From a virus, in the IMG/VR virus record IMGVR_UViG_3300042514_000287, positions 1 to 22,205 of that record: a stretch of 22,205 nucleotides of DNA. One strand, given 5' to 3'. The notes beneath the pieces are model-generated. The model searched no databases. It had not been told where the DNA came from and saw nothing but the letters and a program-made list of their open reading frames with translations. The position numbers and the translations under genes are program-made. Shown here in pieces: positions 1 to 8,727 of this stretch (the first letter of the stretch is position 1; each line of letters opens with the position of its first letter).

Positions 1-1826
1 GTGGTTGAAAAACCATTAACAAGGTTACTACCAATAGTAGCATCAACAGTTCCTGACATAGCAACGTTTACGGATGTTTCAAGATTTAAGAAAAGTTCTC
101 TCTTGTCTGTTGTAGAAAGTGTTCCTGTATAAGGAAGAGAGTCCGAACCTGGCGCAGACGCAGTGAATGAACCATCCGATGCAATTGTTACGGGTATTGT
201 CGTAGTATAGTAATATGTTGTGTCTGGTAGATCACTATAATCTTTTACTTTTCTGGTAAAATTAGAACCAGTGTAATACAATAGAGGCGCGTTAAACGGT
301 TCTCTTAGAACTGTAGTATTTGTTGTGCTATCTGGAACAATATCGGCGCCAAAATCAGCAGTTGTTGCATTGTTACTATACAAGCTCTTCACAGATGAGA
401 AGCTGTTGCTTCCTAGCATACGGATATCAGTGATATAGATATCTACTCTACCATCAGATGTTCCTAATACACCGCTGTTATATTCAACGCTCATAACGGT
501 AGCTGTACCGATAGTATTACCTACAGCCGCTGCTGTAAATATGCCATTTGAAACTCTTCTATTATATCTGTCAAGAAGATCGATAGTAATACCTTCATCA
601 AGTTCAAGATGGCCCGACATGTTATTGGCAGTAACATAAGATCCCATGAAAGCAGATACAATTTGAGAATTTACATTAATATATTGTGTAGATTTAGGAG
701 TAATCAAATATTCTGGACGAATTATTTCAACTTCGTATCCCTTAACATAAGCTGTACCAGGATTAACGCGAACGGAAATTAAGTTTGCATCTGGATTAAG
801 TGCTGCTAAAATTAAACCTCCATTTGTGCCTGAATCTGCGTTTTCTCTTAATTCAACATCGAGACCAGAAACATAGTAATCTCCGGACTCATCAAATGTT
901 CTCTTTGCCAATTCATCTTTAAGAATACTGTATTGAGTTCTTTGATTGTATGTTTGAATAACACCATCTTTGATAGTGAAAAGAGTGGTAAAGTTTGGAA
1001 CACCTTCAGTGTCATCAAATGCGCGAGATTCCAAAACTGCTGTTAGTTTTAAACGATCAGCACCTGGTGCAGAATAGTTTGAAGATTCAAGAGCTGGATC
1101 AAGTAGAGTGCTATCAACAGTATAATCAACAATATTTTCAATAATATTAAATCCAACTTTAGCTGTTGGATTATCATTATATCGATCTAAAATAACTTCC
1201 TGCTCTGGGAAGTATACAAAATGTTCTTTTGAGAATATAACACCTTCTGTAATACGAAAAACTGATCCTTTTCCTGTAGCATTTGATGATACAGTAACAA
1301 CATTACCTACATTTGATACGAGAGTTTCATTGTTAAGAAATGTTTTTTGTGCTGTATTTGAAGAACTGACTGAAAGATAATCAACATAAAGTGTTTTGGT
1401 ATTAGAGCTAATTTCAGAACCATCAGCAATAATATTAACATATGCGGTAATATTAGATGTTGCGCCACGAAGTACAACACCATCAAAGTTTGATAGTGTT
1501 ATGTTATTATTTGAGTTATCAACATCTCTAATCTTTACATAGTCTAAAGCTCCAGAAGCCGAAGAATCATTATTTGCAAATAATTGAAAATTACCAGGAA
1601 GAACAATTGTACCTTCTTCAAAAATATGTCTACCAAATCGTGTGATCTGCTTTTGCAGAATTGTCTGCATTTGAGTAAGTTCGCGCCCCTGAACGGCAAA
1701 ACCAGGCTTATAGAGGATTCTGTAATACTCTTTCTTATCTACATAATCGTCATAATATGGAGTTACATTCAAATCTGTTGATAAGTTGTAAGCCTCTGTA
1801 TTTGCGTAATCTGAACCTACAGTCAT
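1..1826 (-). CDS. DUF4815-type baseplate/tail structural protein (partial, 3' end outside window)
   Basis: An open frame runs from ATG at 1826 leftward to the window edge with no stop, giving about 608 residues without the C-terminus. The N-terminus (MTVGSDYANTEAYNLSTDLN, then a YYRILYKPGFAVQGRELTQM stretch around residues 36-55) is the hallmark I associate with the DUF4815 family of marine T4-like virion proteins. The rest is rich in Thr, Ser, Asn and Val, as expected of beta-structured tail proteins, with a G-T-A-Y-V-K-G-Y-E motif near the middle. It lies directly downstream of gp8 (25-base gap) with a good ribosome site (GAGG about 10 bases before the ATG), so it belongs to the wedge operon. 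T4 has gp9, gp10 and gp11 at this position, but I see no similarity to them. The family name is recalled, not searched; its exact role in the baseplate rim or fibre attachment is inference. Confidence 0.75.
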   Translation of the reverse strand, partial: MTVGSDYANTEAYNLSTDLNVTPYYDDYVDKKEYYRILYKPGFAVQGRELTQMQTILQKQITRFGRHIFEEGTIVLPGNFQLFANNDSSASGALDYVKIRDVDNSNNNITLSNFDGVVLRGATSNITAYVNIIADGSEISSNTKTLYVDYLSVSSSNTAQKTFLNNETLVSNVGNVVTVSSNATGKGSVFRITEGVIFSKEHFVYFPEQEVILDRYNDNPTAKVGFNIIENIVDYTVDSTLLDPALESSNYSAPGADRLKLTAVLESRAFDDTEGVPNFTTLFTIKDGVIQTYNQRTQYSILKDELAKRTFDESGDYYVSGLDVELRENADSGTNGGLILAALNPDANLISVRVNPGTAYVKGYEVEIIRPEYLITPKSTQYINVNSQIVSAFMGSYVTANNMSGHLELDEGITIDLLDRYNRRVSNGIFTAAAVGNTIGTATVMSVEYNSGVLGTSDGRVDIYITDIRMLGSNSFSSVKSLYSNNATTADFGADIVPDSTTNTTVLREPFNAPLLYYTGSNFTRKVKDYSDLPDTTYYYTTTIPVTIASDGSFTASAPGSDSLPYTGTLSTTDKRELFLNLETSVNVAMSGTVDATIGSNLVNGFST

Positions 1827-1851
1827 TTAGTCTTTTTCCTCTTCACTGGGA

Positions 1852-3180
1852 TTAAAATGAAACCACGATCTTAAAATCTTCTGTTTGATCTGTAGCTCTT
1901 TGAATTGGTGTAATATTATTTATGTACAATAAACTTCCTGTATATGGAGTAAAAGCTTTGTTAATGCTGCTTTGAACCTGACGAGAAGCTTTTGATGTGT
2001 CGCCTGTTAATGGATCAGTTGTTAAAGTTCCAGACACATCTATCAAGTTTAAAAGATTCAATCCAGAATTCCAACTTACAACTCTACCTTTAAATGATGC
2101 AGACGCTAGACTTATTCCTTGATAAACATATTCATCTTCTACATAGTTGTCGCCTACTGGATCTAACGTTACCGATGTTGTTTGTGAATATACTAGTCCA
2201 GAAGCTATTGTAGTACCATCTCTCAATACAGGATTTTTAATTAATGCTATCTGTCTAATTTCGTTTTGAGTGTCTATGATATCTGATTCCGAGCCTCTTA
2301 GTCTTGGATTAAGTATAACAAAAGATCCTCCAAGTTCTTCTACAGGATTAGCACCATGACCACCTGTAGGACTCATAATAACTCTTGCATTTGCTCCACT
2401 GCCATTAGCAGAAGTAAAGGCTGCATTAGCGTATGTGTAATTTTGCCCTTTGTTTGTAATTAAAATGCTTTCTATGCCAAATGTTGTTGTATTGACAGTT
2501 GCGGCAGCTTCAGCACCTGTTCCATCGCCAGTAATAGTGATTGTAGGAGGAGTAGCTACAGAATAAGCAGATCCTGCATTTACAATCTTTATTGATCCAA
2601 TCGAACCTTGTACAGCACTATTTTGAACATGCCATTGCAATGTTCCATTATCTTCAGTTAGTGTACGAACTGGTATAAAATTGGTTGTGGTAAAACGAAG
2701 CTTTTCTTCATCCGATAGCTGATACATAAATTTCCAGATGTACTTATCGGATAACTGTTCGGCCAAATATGTATTGATGCTTGTTGGTTTAACTGTCGAT
2801 GCACCGCTATTGTTATTGCCAAGGCATTTATATACATTCCATTCATCAGTAACAACATAAAACTTAACATCAGGATCATTCATATCTAAAGTTGCTTCGG
2901 AATCATCATATTCTGTATAAACTGTTCCTGATACCCAATCAAATCTGCGGATAGCAAGACGAATATCATTACCAACAATCTTCTTAGCACCAATCATATT
3001 TTTCCAAACTTGATTGAATGTGTCGATAGAGCTATTAGCTTGAGGAGGAGCACCTTCACTTGTCCATTCATCTACCTTACCGAATGTAAAGTAAACGTAT
3101 GGCAGACTTGTATCTCCAATTGATGCCTTAAAATTCTCGGCATTATAGATTTGCATACTTTTAGTGTAAATTGAAGACAT
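1852..3180 (-). CDS. 8: baseplate wedge protein gp8
   Basis: 442 residues; T4 gp8 has 334. Two ends match T4 gp8 closely. Near the N-terminus Y-V-Y-F-T-F-G-K-x-x-E-W (residues 28-39) parallels T4 I-F-I-T-F-G-R-x-x-P-W and is followed by a W-x-x-M-x-G segment. The last residues (INNITPIQRATDQTEDFKIV, then VSF) parallel the T4 end with its M-D-Q-T-E-E motif. gp8 is a dimeric wedge protein that binds gp7 and gp10 in T4. The extra length comes mostly from an inserted block at about residues 195-270 holding two copies of a Gly-rich beta repeat (I-x-I-V-N-A-G-x-x-Y ... P-T-I-T-I-T-G-D-G-T-G-A) that also occurs in the two genes upstream. The start at 3180 has an AGGAAAAG ribosome site. It follows the gp7-position gene by 21 bases. 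Confidence 0.85.
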   Translation of the reverse strand: MSSIYTKSMQIYNAENFKASIGDTSLPYVYFTFGKVDEWTSEGAPPQANSSIDTFNQVWKNMIGAKKIVGNDIRLAIRRFDWVSGTVYTEYDDSEATLDMNDPDVKFYVVTDEWNVYKCLGNNNSGASTVKPTSINTYLAEQLSDKYIWKFMYQLSDEEKLRFTTTNFIPVRTLTEDNGTLQWHVQNSAVQGSIGSIKIVNAGSAYSVATPPTITITGDGTGAEAAATVNTTTFGIESILITNKGQNYTYANAAFTSANGSGANARVIMSPTGGHGANPVEELGGSFVILNPRLRGSESDIIDTQNEIRQIALIKNPVLRDGTTIASGLVYSQTTSVTLDPVGDNYVEDEYVYQGISLASASFKGRVVSWNSGLNLLNLIDVSGTLTTDPLTGDTSKASRQVQSSINKAFTPYTGSLLYINNITPIQRATDQTEDFKIVVSF

Positions 3181-3201
3181 TTCTTTTCCTATTTTTACTA
3201 T

Positions 3202-5409
3202 TTAGTATATAACTTTGCCAACATTCACTGTTCCCGAAGTGTTAGGAAGAAGCGTATTGGCTAGATATGTCGAAACAAGAGTGTTGGCAATATAAGGAAC
3301 AGTGTTGATTATGAAGTAGTCTGTATTTACCACTGTTCTAATCTTATATGGTCCAGCCACACTATCGTAAGAAGCATTTACAACATTGGCAGCAACAGCC
3401 GTTGCTATGTTAGACGGCGATAAGTTACCTGTCAACCATTCCAGATATACAATATCATTGGTATTTAAACCGTGAGAACTATAGTTGATGCCCACATTTC
3501 CCTTATAAAAATCATATGTTCTGGTTATAGTGGAAACTAGATTGTCCGATGTTCCTCTAACAGAAAGATTTAGATTTGCTCCTTCATCCACAGTTAAATA
3601 CTCACCAAATAGTTTCATACCAGCAGGATGTATTAGATTTTTAAGAACCGAACGATACTTATCTAAAGATTGCTTTACCTTAACAACATAAGAGAACTTC
3701 TGATAATAATCTCTGTCTTGAATAAAGTTGTATGAAGAGATATGACCATCGTCGTTTAGATATCTACCAGGATATGTAAATGTTCCTGTAATGATTGTAG
3801 CTACAGCTTGTGCAGTTCCATCACCAGATTGTGTAAGATTTAAAGTTGGTATGGTTGTGTATCCTGAACCGCGAGATAGAATTTCAAGACTTAAAATTTG
3901 ACCTTCTACAGAGTTCGCAGAATATAAGGTTTCTCCTGATCCAAGAACAGCGGTAACTTGAATATTGGCATTAGAAGCTTGAGCATTTGCCGATACAACA
4001 TTAGCTATTGGTAGCAATAGTTGTTCATATCCTGAACCGCCAGTAATTTGACCAGGAACACTCACGAACGCCACAGCACTGATTGTATTGGATTGTGCCA
4101 TATCAACATTAGCAACTCTAGCTGCTGCACCAGATCCAGTTCCGCCAGGAACGTTTATAAACTCAATAGTGTCTCCAATATAGTATCCAGTACCACCATT
4201 AACAATTCTCATTTTACCAAGAATACCAAGATTTCTCACTCTTGTATTAGCTTGAGCGGTAATTGTAGGAGCGGTTAGATAACCAGAACCTAAATTGTAT
4301 AGAAGAACGCCTGTGATTGGACCAGTGTTGGCATAAACAAAGTAAGAAAGAGAGTTTGCTAGTGTAGTGTTAGCATTAGCAGGATTTGTAAACCCAGAGA
4401 AATACAGACCATAGTTAATATTATTGATATTTGCATTTGCTATCGATTGTATAGTAGTATAGATAATATTGTATGAGTTAGGATGATAAAAGTTGTCTGC
4501 TGAAACTGAAGAAACATTTGCATTTGCTCCTGATCCGCCGCCACCAGTAATCAGGACTTGATTTCCTTTTTGGAATCCAGCACCACCATTTAGTGCTGCA
4601 ATAGAGCTTAGATTACCACTACTAACGGATGTGACAATAACAACGCCGCCACTTCCAGTTCCACTCTCAATTATTACCTGATCACCAACTTGATATCTTG
4701 TTCCGCGATTAGTGATCTCAACAGTATTGATACCGCCAGAGAAAAGATTGGCCGTGATTGTCTTTTCAACACCGTTTTCAATAAAATTTGATGTTATTCC
4801 TTCACCCGAATCAAATGTTCTATACTGGTTTGATAGCTTAAGCTCACGAACAAGAGAAGTGCCTTCGTAGTATGATGAAGTTCTTTCGATTAGAGCAAAT
4901 GCATTTGAAACATCGCCTGTGATTCTTCTATTGACGAATTTAGTTTCTATTCCTAAAGAACTGTTAGCAACACCATTAACTTTTATATTTGTGATCTTGA
5001 CAGATTTTTCTTGGAACCATTTACCATCGGATACTCTTAGAATATCTCTCTGTGGGTAATAGAATTCAACATCTTCATCAAACAAAATTCTCATAAGGAA
5101 TCTGATAGACTTTTCGGTACCTCTTGAACGATAGAAGTCCTTGATGTGCTTTAGAATAAGAGTTTTATCTACAGCAGTATCTTTTGGAATAAATGGAAGA
5201 AAGTTATCGTAGAACTTCTCAACAAAGATATCAGTCAGGTCAACATCTGCTTGATCTAATAGGTTCTTAGTGACGTTCACAACACCTGTTTGCTGTTCTA
5301 AGAATTCATAGTAAGCTTCCACAAAAGCGACGAAGTTTTCATGGTCGTTCCTAACAAAGAACGGAACTTGCGATTCGATTAAATTTGATATTTTGTTGTT
5401 GCTGATCAT
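3202..5409 (-). CDS. baseplate wedge structural protein at the gp7 position
   Basis: 735 residues between gp6 and gp8, the slot of gp7 in T4 (1032 residues). I see no direct sequence match to T4 gp7, so the equivalence is positional. The N-terminal 130 residues are a compact helical-looking domain (SQVPFFVRNDHENFVAFVEA, then YYEFLEQQ; D-F-Y-R-S-R-G-T-E-K-S-I-R-F-L at 91-105) of a type common in marine T4-like virion proteins. Residues about 225-540 carry several Gly-rich beta repeats (around 227-258, 266-300, 365-385, 398-434 and 505-540), each with I-x-x-x-G-x-G-Y/F followed by G-S-G-A-x-A. After these comes a conserved-looking segment at 564-605 (D-Y-Y-Q-K-F-S-Y ... H-P-A-G-M-K-L-F-G-E-Y). 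The gp6 stop is 3 bases before this ATG, and no strong ribosome site is visible, so translation may be coupled to gp6. Confidence 0.7.
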   Translation of the reverse strand: MISNNKISNLIESQVPFFVRNDHENFVAFVEAYYEFLEQQTGVVNVTKNLLDQADVDLTDIFVEKFYDNFLPFIPKDTAVDKTLILKHIKDFYRSRGTEKSIRFLMRILFDEDVEFYYPQRDILRVSDGKWFQEKSVKITNIKVNGVANSSLGIETKFVNRRITGDVSNAFALIERTSSYYEGTSLVRELKLSNQYRTFDSGEGITSNFIENGVEKTITANLFSGGINTVEITNRGTRYQVGDQVIIESGTGSGGVVIVTSVSSGNLSSIAALNGGAGFQKGNQVLITGGGGSGANANVSSVSADNFYHPNSYNIIYTTIQSIANANINNINYGLYFSGFTNPANANTTLANSLSYFVYANTGPITGVLLYNLGSGYLTAPTITAQANTRVRNLGILGKMRIVNGGTGYYIGDTIEFINVPGGTGSGAAARVANVDMAQSNTISAVAFVSVPGQITGGSGYEQLLLPIANVVSANAQASNANIQVTAVLGSGETLYSANSVEGQILSLEILSRGSGYTTIPTLNLTQSGDGTAQAVATIITGTFTYPGRYLNDDGHISSYNFIQDRDYYQKFSYVVKVKQSLDKYRSVLKNLIHPAGMKLFGEYLTVDEGANLNLSVRGTSDNLVSTITRTYDFYKGNVGINYSSHGLNTNDIVYLEWLTGNLSPSNIATAVAANVVNASYDSVAGPYKIRTVVNTDYFIINTVPYIANTLVSTYLANTLLPNTSGTVNVGKVIY

Positions 5410-5412
5410 CTT

Positions 5413-7482
5413 TTATGCTGAAACAATTTCTATTTGATATGAGAGCGGATTATCAACATCAATGTCTATAATCTTATTTCTGATAGAGGTAATAATTTCT
5501 TTGTCTACAAATGTATTTATCGTCAATACATTTGGTTCATAATAAGCATTTGTTGCTACCGACACAGGTAATAGAGACTTAAGAACAATTATACCATTAT
5601 CATAGTCTATTGTTCCAGCATTATTGTTGACGAATACTTTTTCGCCATTTTCGTTTAGATAGTATGTTCTAAGAGTTCCGACGCGAGACTGAAGAATAGG
5701 ATCCACAACAACACCTGATCCTGTTTCTCCCGATATAGTTACAATAGCTCTTGTATAATTAGAACCTTTATTGGTCAATTCAATCGACGCAATTCTACCA
5801 CCATAAAGTTTAGCAATACCTGTTGCTCCTGTGCCATCGCCGACAATAGTAACTGTCGGAACTGTGCTGTAGTTTACACCGCCATTTACAATATCGATTC
5901 TATCAATACCAGAGCTTATTGATGGCACCTCTTCAAAGAATACCTGTCTTGTAACAAAGTTAGTATCAACAATGCCTAATGAAGGATAAGATGATATTGA
6001 GCTATTGAAATCGCCTTTCTTTATAGGTATTCCATAATCAACGGTATAGCTTTTTGTTTGACTTAGTGTGATTGGAATTCTCTTTTGAAGTATAACCTTA
6101 ATATCGGAACCAGTGATAGATTTTTCCGAGTCCTGAATATACTGCTGTATTACCGACTTTTGAAAACCAGACTTAAACTTACCGAGATAGTCTGTCTTAT
6201 AGTCTTCAATAGAAGCAACGACAAAGCTTTTAATCTGGGCCGCTGTGTATTGAGTTAAAGTCGGATCATAATATACGTATCCGCGAACAAAGATGTATGT
6301 ATAAGACGGATCAACGATTTCAGGTATAACAGTTAAGACGTTTCTATTTGTGATTAGACTGTTCTTAATGCTTTCTTTTTCCAAATTAGTTAAGAAGTAG
6401 TTTTCCTTAGTCTTCAATGATAAGAATACCTTACCGTAAACAACAGGAATATTGTCTTCACCGCCCCATACAGCCACTGAATCGATGTTTGGATAGTCTT
6501 TGGTAACCAGAGTTTCATAGTCATATATGGTAATAGCGCGGTTCTGTGCTGAGTAGAAGTATGGTGCACGATACTTGACCTGCTCAATTGTTTCTTTCTC
6601 AGTACCAGAATATGATGCACCAGTAGAAGATATGCGAACATTATCATTGAATGAGCCAACCGATTCAACAATTGTAAAGACATTGATCTTATTGGCTATT
6701 GAACCGGCATTGTCAATGTATGTGATATTGATGATATTGCCATTTGTAGGTTTCTTGCCAATTACATCATCACCGAAGTAAACTCTATAATTTCCATCTT
6801 CGTTTTCTTCAATAAAGTATACCTTTGAATCTCTTGTAATTTCGGTCAAATCTTCTGCAATATTATAGACAAAGGTATCTGTATTAGATGAAGATTGTTG
6901 AACAGTAACAATTACTGTATTAAGATCAACGTTTGCAGATGGTATTTCAAATCTTCTCTTGGTATTTGTTGAATCCATTAGAAACTGGCGTGTGACAACT
7001 TCGCCTTGTTTAATGGTAACATTACTGAATAAGAATGAACTTCCGTCTTTATTGACTGTATCCGAATTCAAAGCAACAAATGGATAGTTGATACCATCAA
7101 GAGAACCACCGAAGAATCTGGTATATTTGTCTAGTGTTAGAGTAGAGGTTCCTTGATCTTCATTTACTGAAGGCGTTACTAGAATGTTCAGCTTAGTTTC
7201 CGCGCCATGGCTGCTTTCCGGCACGTAATTGATAAGCTTGGCATGGGATACGGTAGACTGGCGCAGCTTCGAAGTATCAAGGAACATTTCATTGGCAATC
7301 ATGTTCAGGTAGAACGCATTATAGTGAGTGTTATAAGCCAAAAGATCCAGCAGAACATTCATACCTGAACCTTCAAAGTCAAAGTCCTGGAATCGCGACT
7401 GGCTTCTTAGGAACGTTTTTAGATTATTCTTGATTGAATCAAAATCAAGATCGGTAACTGTTAGCGTTGTATTAGCTGGCAT
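5413..7482 (-). CDS. 6: baseplate wedge protein gp6
   Basis: 689 residues against 660 in T4. The N-terminus (LDFDSIKNNLKTFLRSQSRF; then F-E-G-S-G-M-N-V-L-L-D-L-L-A-Y-N-T-H-Y-N-A-F-Y-L) is the characteristic gp6 / J-type wedge domain. gp6 forms the inner ring that ties the six wedges together around the hub, in complex with gp25 and gp53. A mid-region segment Y-R-A-P-Y-F-Y-S-A-Q-N-R-A-I-T-x-x-D-Y-E is also typical of the family. Roughly residues 520-597 contain two Gly-rich beta repeats (I-D-I-V-N-G-G-V-N-Y ... V-T-I-V-G-D-G-T-G-A, then I-E-L-T-N-K-G-S-N-Y) which T4 gp6 does not have to my knowledge, placed before the C-terminal domain. The ATG overlaps the gp25 stop (TAATG). By eye the first 300 bases are richer in G+C than the rest. 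Confidence 0.93.
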   Translation of the reverse strand: MPANTTLTVTDLDFDSIKNNLKTFLRSQSRFQDFDFEGSGMNVLLDLLAYNTHYNAFYLNMIANEMFLDTSKLRQSTVSHAKLINYVPESSHGAETKLNILVTPSVNEDQGTSTLTLDKYTRFFGGSLDGINYPFVALNSDTVNKDGSSFLFSNVTIKQGEVVTRQFLMDSTNTKRRFEIPSANVDLNTVIVTVQQSSSNTDTFVYNIAEDLTEITRDSKVYFIEENEDGNYRVYFGDDVIGKKPTNGNIINITYIDNAGSIANKINVFTIVESVGSFNDNVRISSTGASYSGTEKETIEQVKYRAPYFYSAQNRAITIYDYETLVTKDYPNIDSVAVWGGEDNIPVVYGKVFLSLKTKENYFLTNLEKESIKNSLITNRNVLTVIPEIVDPSYTYIFVRGYVYYDPTLTQYTAAQIKSFVVASIEDYKTDYLGKFKSGFQKSVIQQYIQDSEKSITGSDIKVILQKRIPITLSQTKSYTVDYGIPIKKGDFNSSISSYPSLGIVDTNFVTRQVFFEEVPSISSGIDRIDIVNGGVNYSTVPTVTIVGDGTGATGIAKLYGGRIASIELTNKGSNYTRAIVTISGETGSGVVVDPILQSRVGTLRTYYLNENGEKVFVNNNAGTIDYDNGIIVLKSLLPVSVATNAYYEPNVLTINTFVDKEIITSIRNKIIDIDVDNPLSYQIEIVSA

Positions 7483-7889
7483 TAGCGGACTCTTTCTAGG
7501 AATATTGTGGTGGTCAGTGGCTCGTTTCTATTAAGAACAATAAAATCAAGTCTTGCTGTATATCCGTTATTATCATAGTCTGGTATAACTGTGACTTTTA
7601 AAAGCTCTACACGCGGTTCATAGTTTTGAATGACTTCTGTAATTGCATTTTCTAAGAAATTAGCAACAAGCGGAGACATATTATCAAATAGTAATTTAAC
7701 GGCATTCGAACCAATACCAGGTCTAAAAGGCTTTTCATAGAAATTTGTAAGGACTAAATTACGAACCGAACGCTTGATAGCATCAGCACCAGTCTTAACA
7801 ACCACATCTTTTGTCATAGGATGTGCGATGAAATCCAAATCTAAATCGGAATAGTCTGGTGTTCTTGATATTACTATTGGTTGTGCCAT
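7482..7889 (-). CDS. 25: baseplate wedge subunit gp25
   Basis: 135 residues, the normal size (T4 gp25 is 132). gp25 joins gp6 and gp53 in the wedge core and helps connect the baseplate to the sheath. The core motif E-P-R is present at residues 91-93 (N-Y-E-P-R-V-E-L), preceded by R-N-L-V-L-T-N-x-x-E-K-P-F-R-P-x-x-G (43-60), both typical of the gp25/Afp9-like family, which also occurs in type VI secretion systems as TssE. Its stop overlaps the gp6 start by one base. It lies 8 bases downstream of the spike gene. The T4 gene name 'lysozyme 25' seen in some databases is historical; nothing here suggests enzyme activity. Confidence 0.93.
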   Translation of the reverse strand: MAQPIVISRTPDYSDLDLDFIAHPMTKDVVVKTGADAIKRSVRNLVLTNFYEKPFRPGIGSNAVKLLFDNMSPLVANFLENAITEVIQNYEPRVELLKVTVIPDYDNNGYTARLDFIVLNRNEPLTTTIFLERVR

Positions 7890-7897
7890 GTGATTAT

Positions 7898-8713
7898 TTA
7901 TGTTTCTCTAGCAGGTGATGTTGGTTTCTTAAATGTAACTTCGGTAGAATCAGCATCAACAGAAGCACCAGAAGCAAGTAGAATATTAGGTGCGCCATCG
8001 GAACCATCAGCAGCAATAGAACCGCCTTTTAGTGATATTTTGCCGCTTGATTTTAGATTCAAAGCTGAATCGGATTTCATATGCATACTGCTACCAGCTT
8101 CTATCATCATTTTTCTACCTGATTTAATTCCAACGGCTTGTTTAGCACCAAGGGCTACGGAATCACTGGTAGACAATAAAGATAGACCACCATCGGATGC
8201 AATAGTGGTAATACCCTGAGATGTAATTTTGGTTGACCCCTCAATATTGGTAGACATTTCCTTTGCAGTCGTATCCATATTACCACGAATTGTTTGATTT
8301 AAATTCTTAGCTGTCACATTCATATCGCCATGGACAACCGTATTATGATTTCCCTTGACAGTCACATTATAATCTCCGTCTACACTGAGGCTTCCTCCGC
8401 CTTGAACAGTAATATCTTGAGCGCCAGTGACAAGAATTCTATTCTCACCAAATATAATCTGATACATTCCATTCTGGGCGCCAATAGATATAGCACCATC
8501 AGGCATGAATTGGATCATAGAACCACCGCGATGCTGAATGGTTACATGTTCACTGCCCATGGTATCATCAGTCATAATGACATGCCCCGATCTAGTCTTG
8601 GCCAATACATTATAATTTGGATACTCACCGCCAGTATCTCTTGCATCTGGCGGACCAGACCATTCAGCTGGTGTTACGTTCTTAGGATTACCTGGTGGTT
8701 TATAAGCGCCCAT
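7898..8713 (-). CDS. cell-puncturing spike protein, gp5 C-terminal beta-helix equivalent
   Basis: 271 residues. Residues 34-70 (N-V-L-A-K-T-R-S-G-H-V-I-M-T-D-D ... V-T-I-Q-H-R-G-G-S) parallel the start of the T4 gp5 C-terminal domain, which has T-E-S-G-H-I-Q-E-F-D-D and R-Y-R-L-V-H-P-T-G-T. After that comes a run of short beta-helix repeats of about eight residues with V/I-x-G (V-D-G-D-Y-N-V-T-V-K-G-N-H-N-T-V-V-H-G-D), as in the T4 needle. It should form the trimeric membrane-piercing spike below the hub. In T4 this domain is fused to an OB-fold and a lysozyme; here it is a separate gene 14 bases after the OB-fold gene. No obvious metal-binding tip motif such as H-x-H is visible at the C-terminus, so a PAAR-type tip could be encoded elsewhere. 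Confidence 0.82.
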   Translation of the reverse strand: MGAYKPPGNPKNVTPAEWSGPPDARDTGGEYPNYNVLAKTRSGHVIMTDDTMGSEHVTIQHRGGSMIQFMPDGAISIGAQNGMYQIIFGENRILVTGAQDITVQGGGSLSVDGDYNVTVKGNHNTVVHGDMNVTAKNLNQTIRGNMDTTAKEMSTNIEGSTKITSQGITTIASDGGLSLLSTSDSVALGAKQAVGIKSGRKMMIEAGSSMHMKSDSALNLKSSGKISLKGGSIAADGSDGAPNILLASGASVDADSTEVTFKKPTSPARET

Positions 8714-8727
8714 AATTCATCACTTTC

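Noticed and set aside
7890-7897. CATAAATA-like sequence before gp25 on the minus strand.
   Set aside because: It is the stop codon of the spike gene plus spacer and lies too close to the gp25 ATG to act as a promoter.
8353-8371. TTGACA and TATAAT close together on the plus strand.
   Set aside because: Spacing is only 7 bases and the site is inside the spike gene on the opposite strand.
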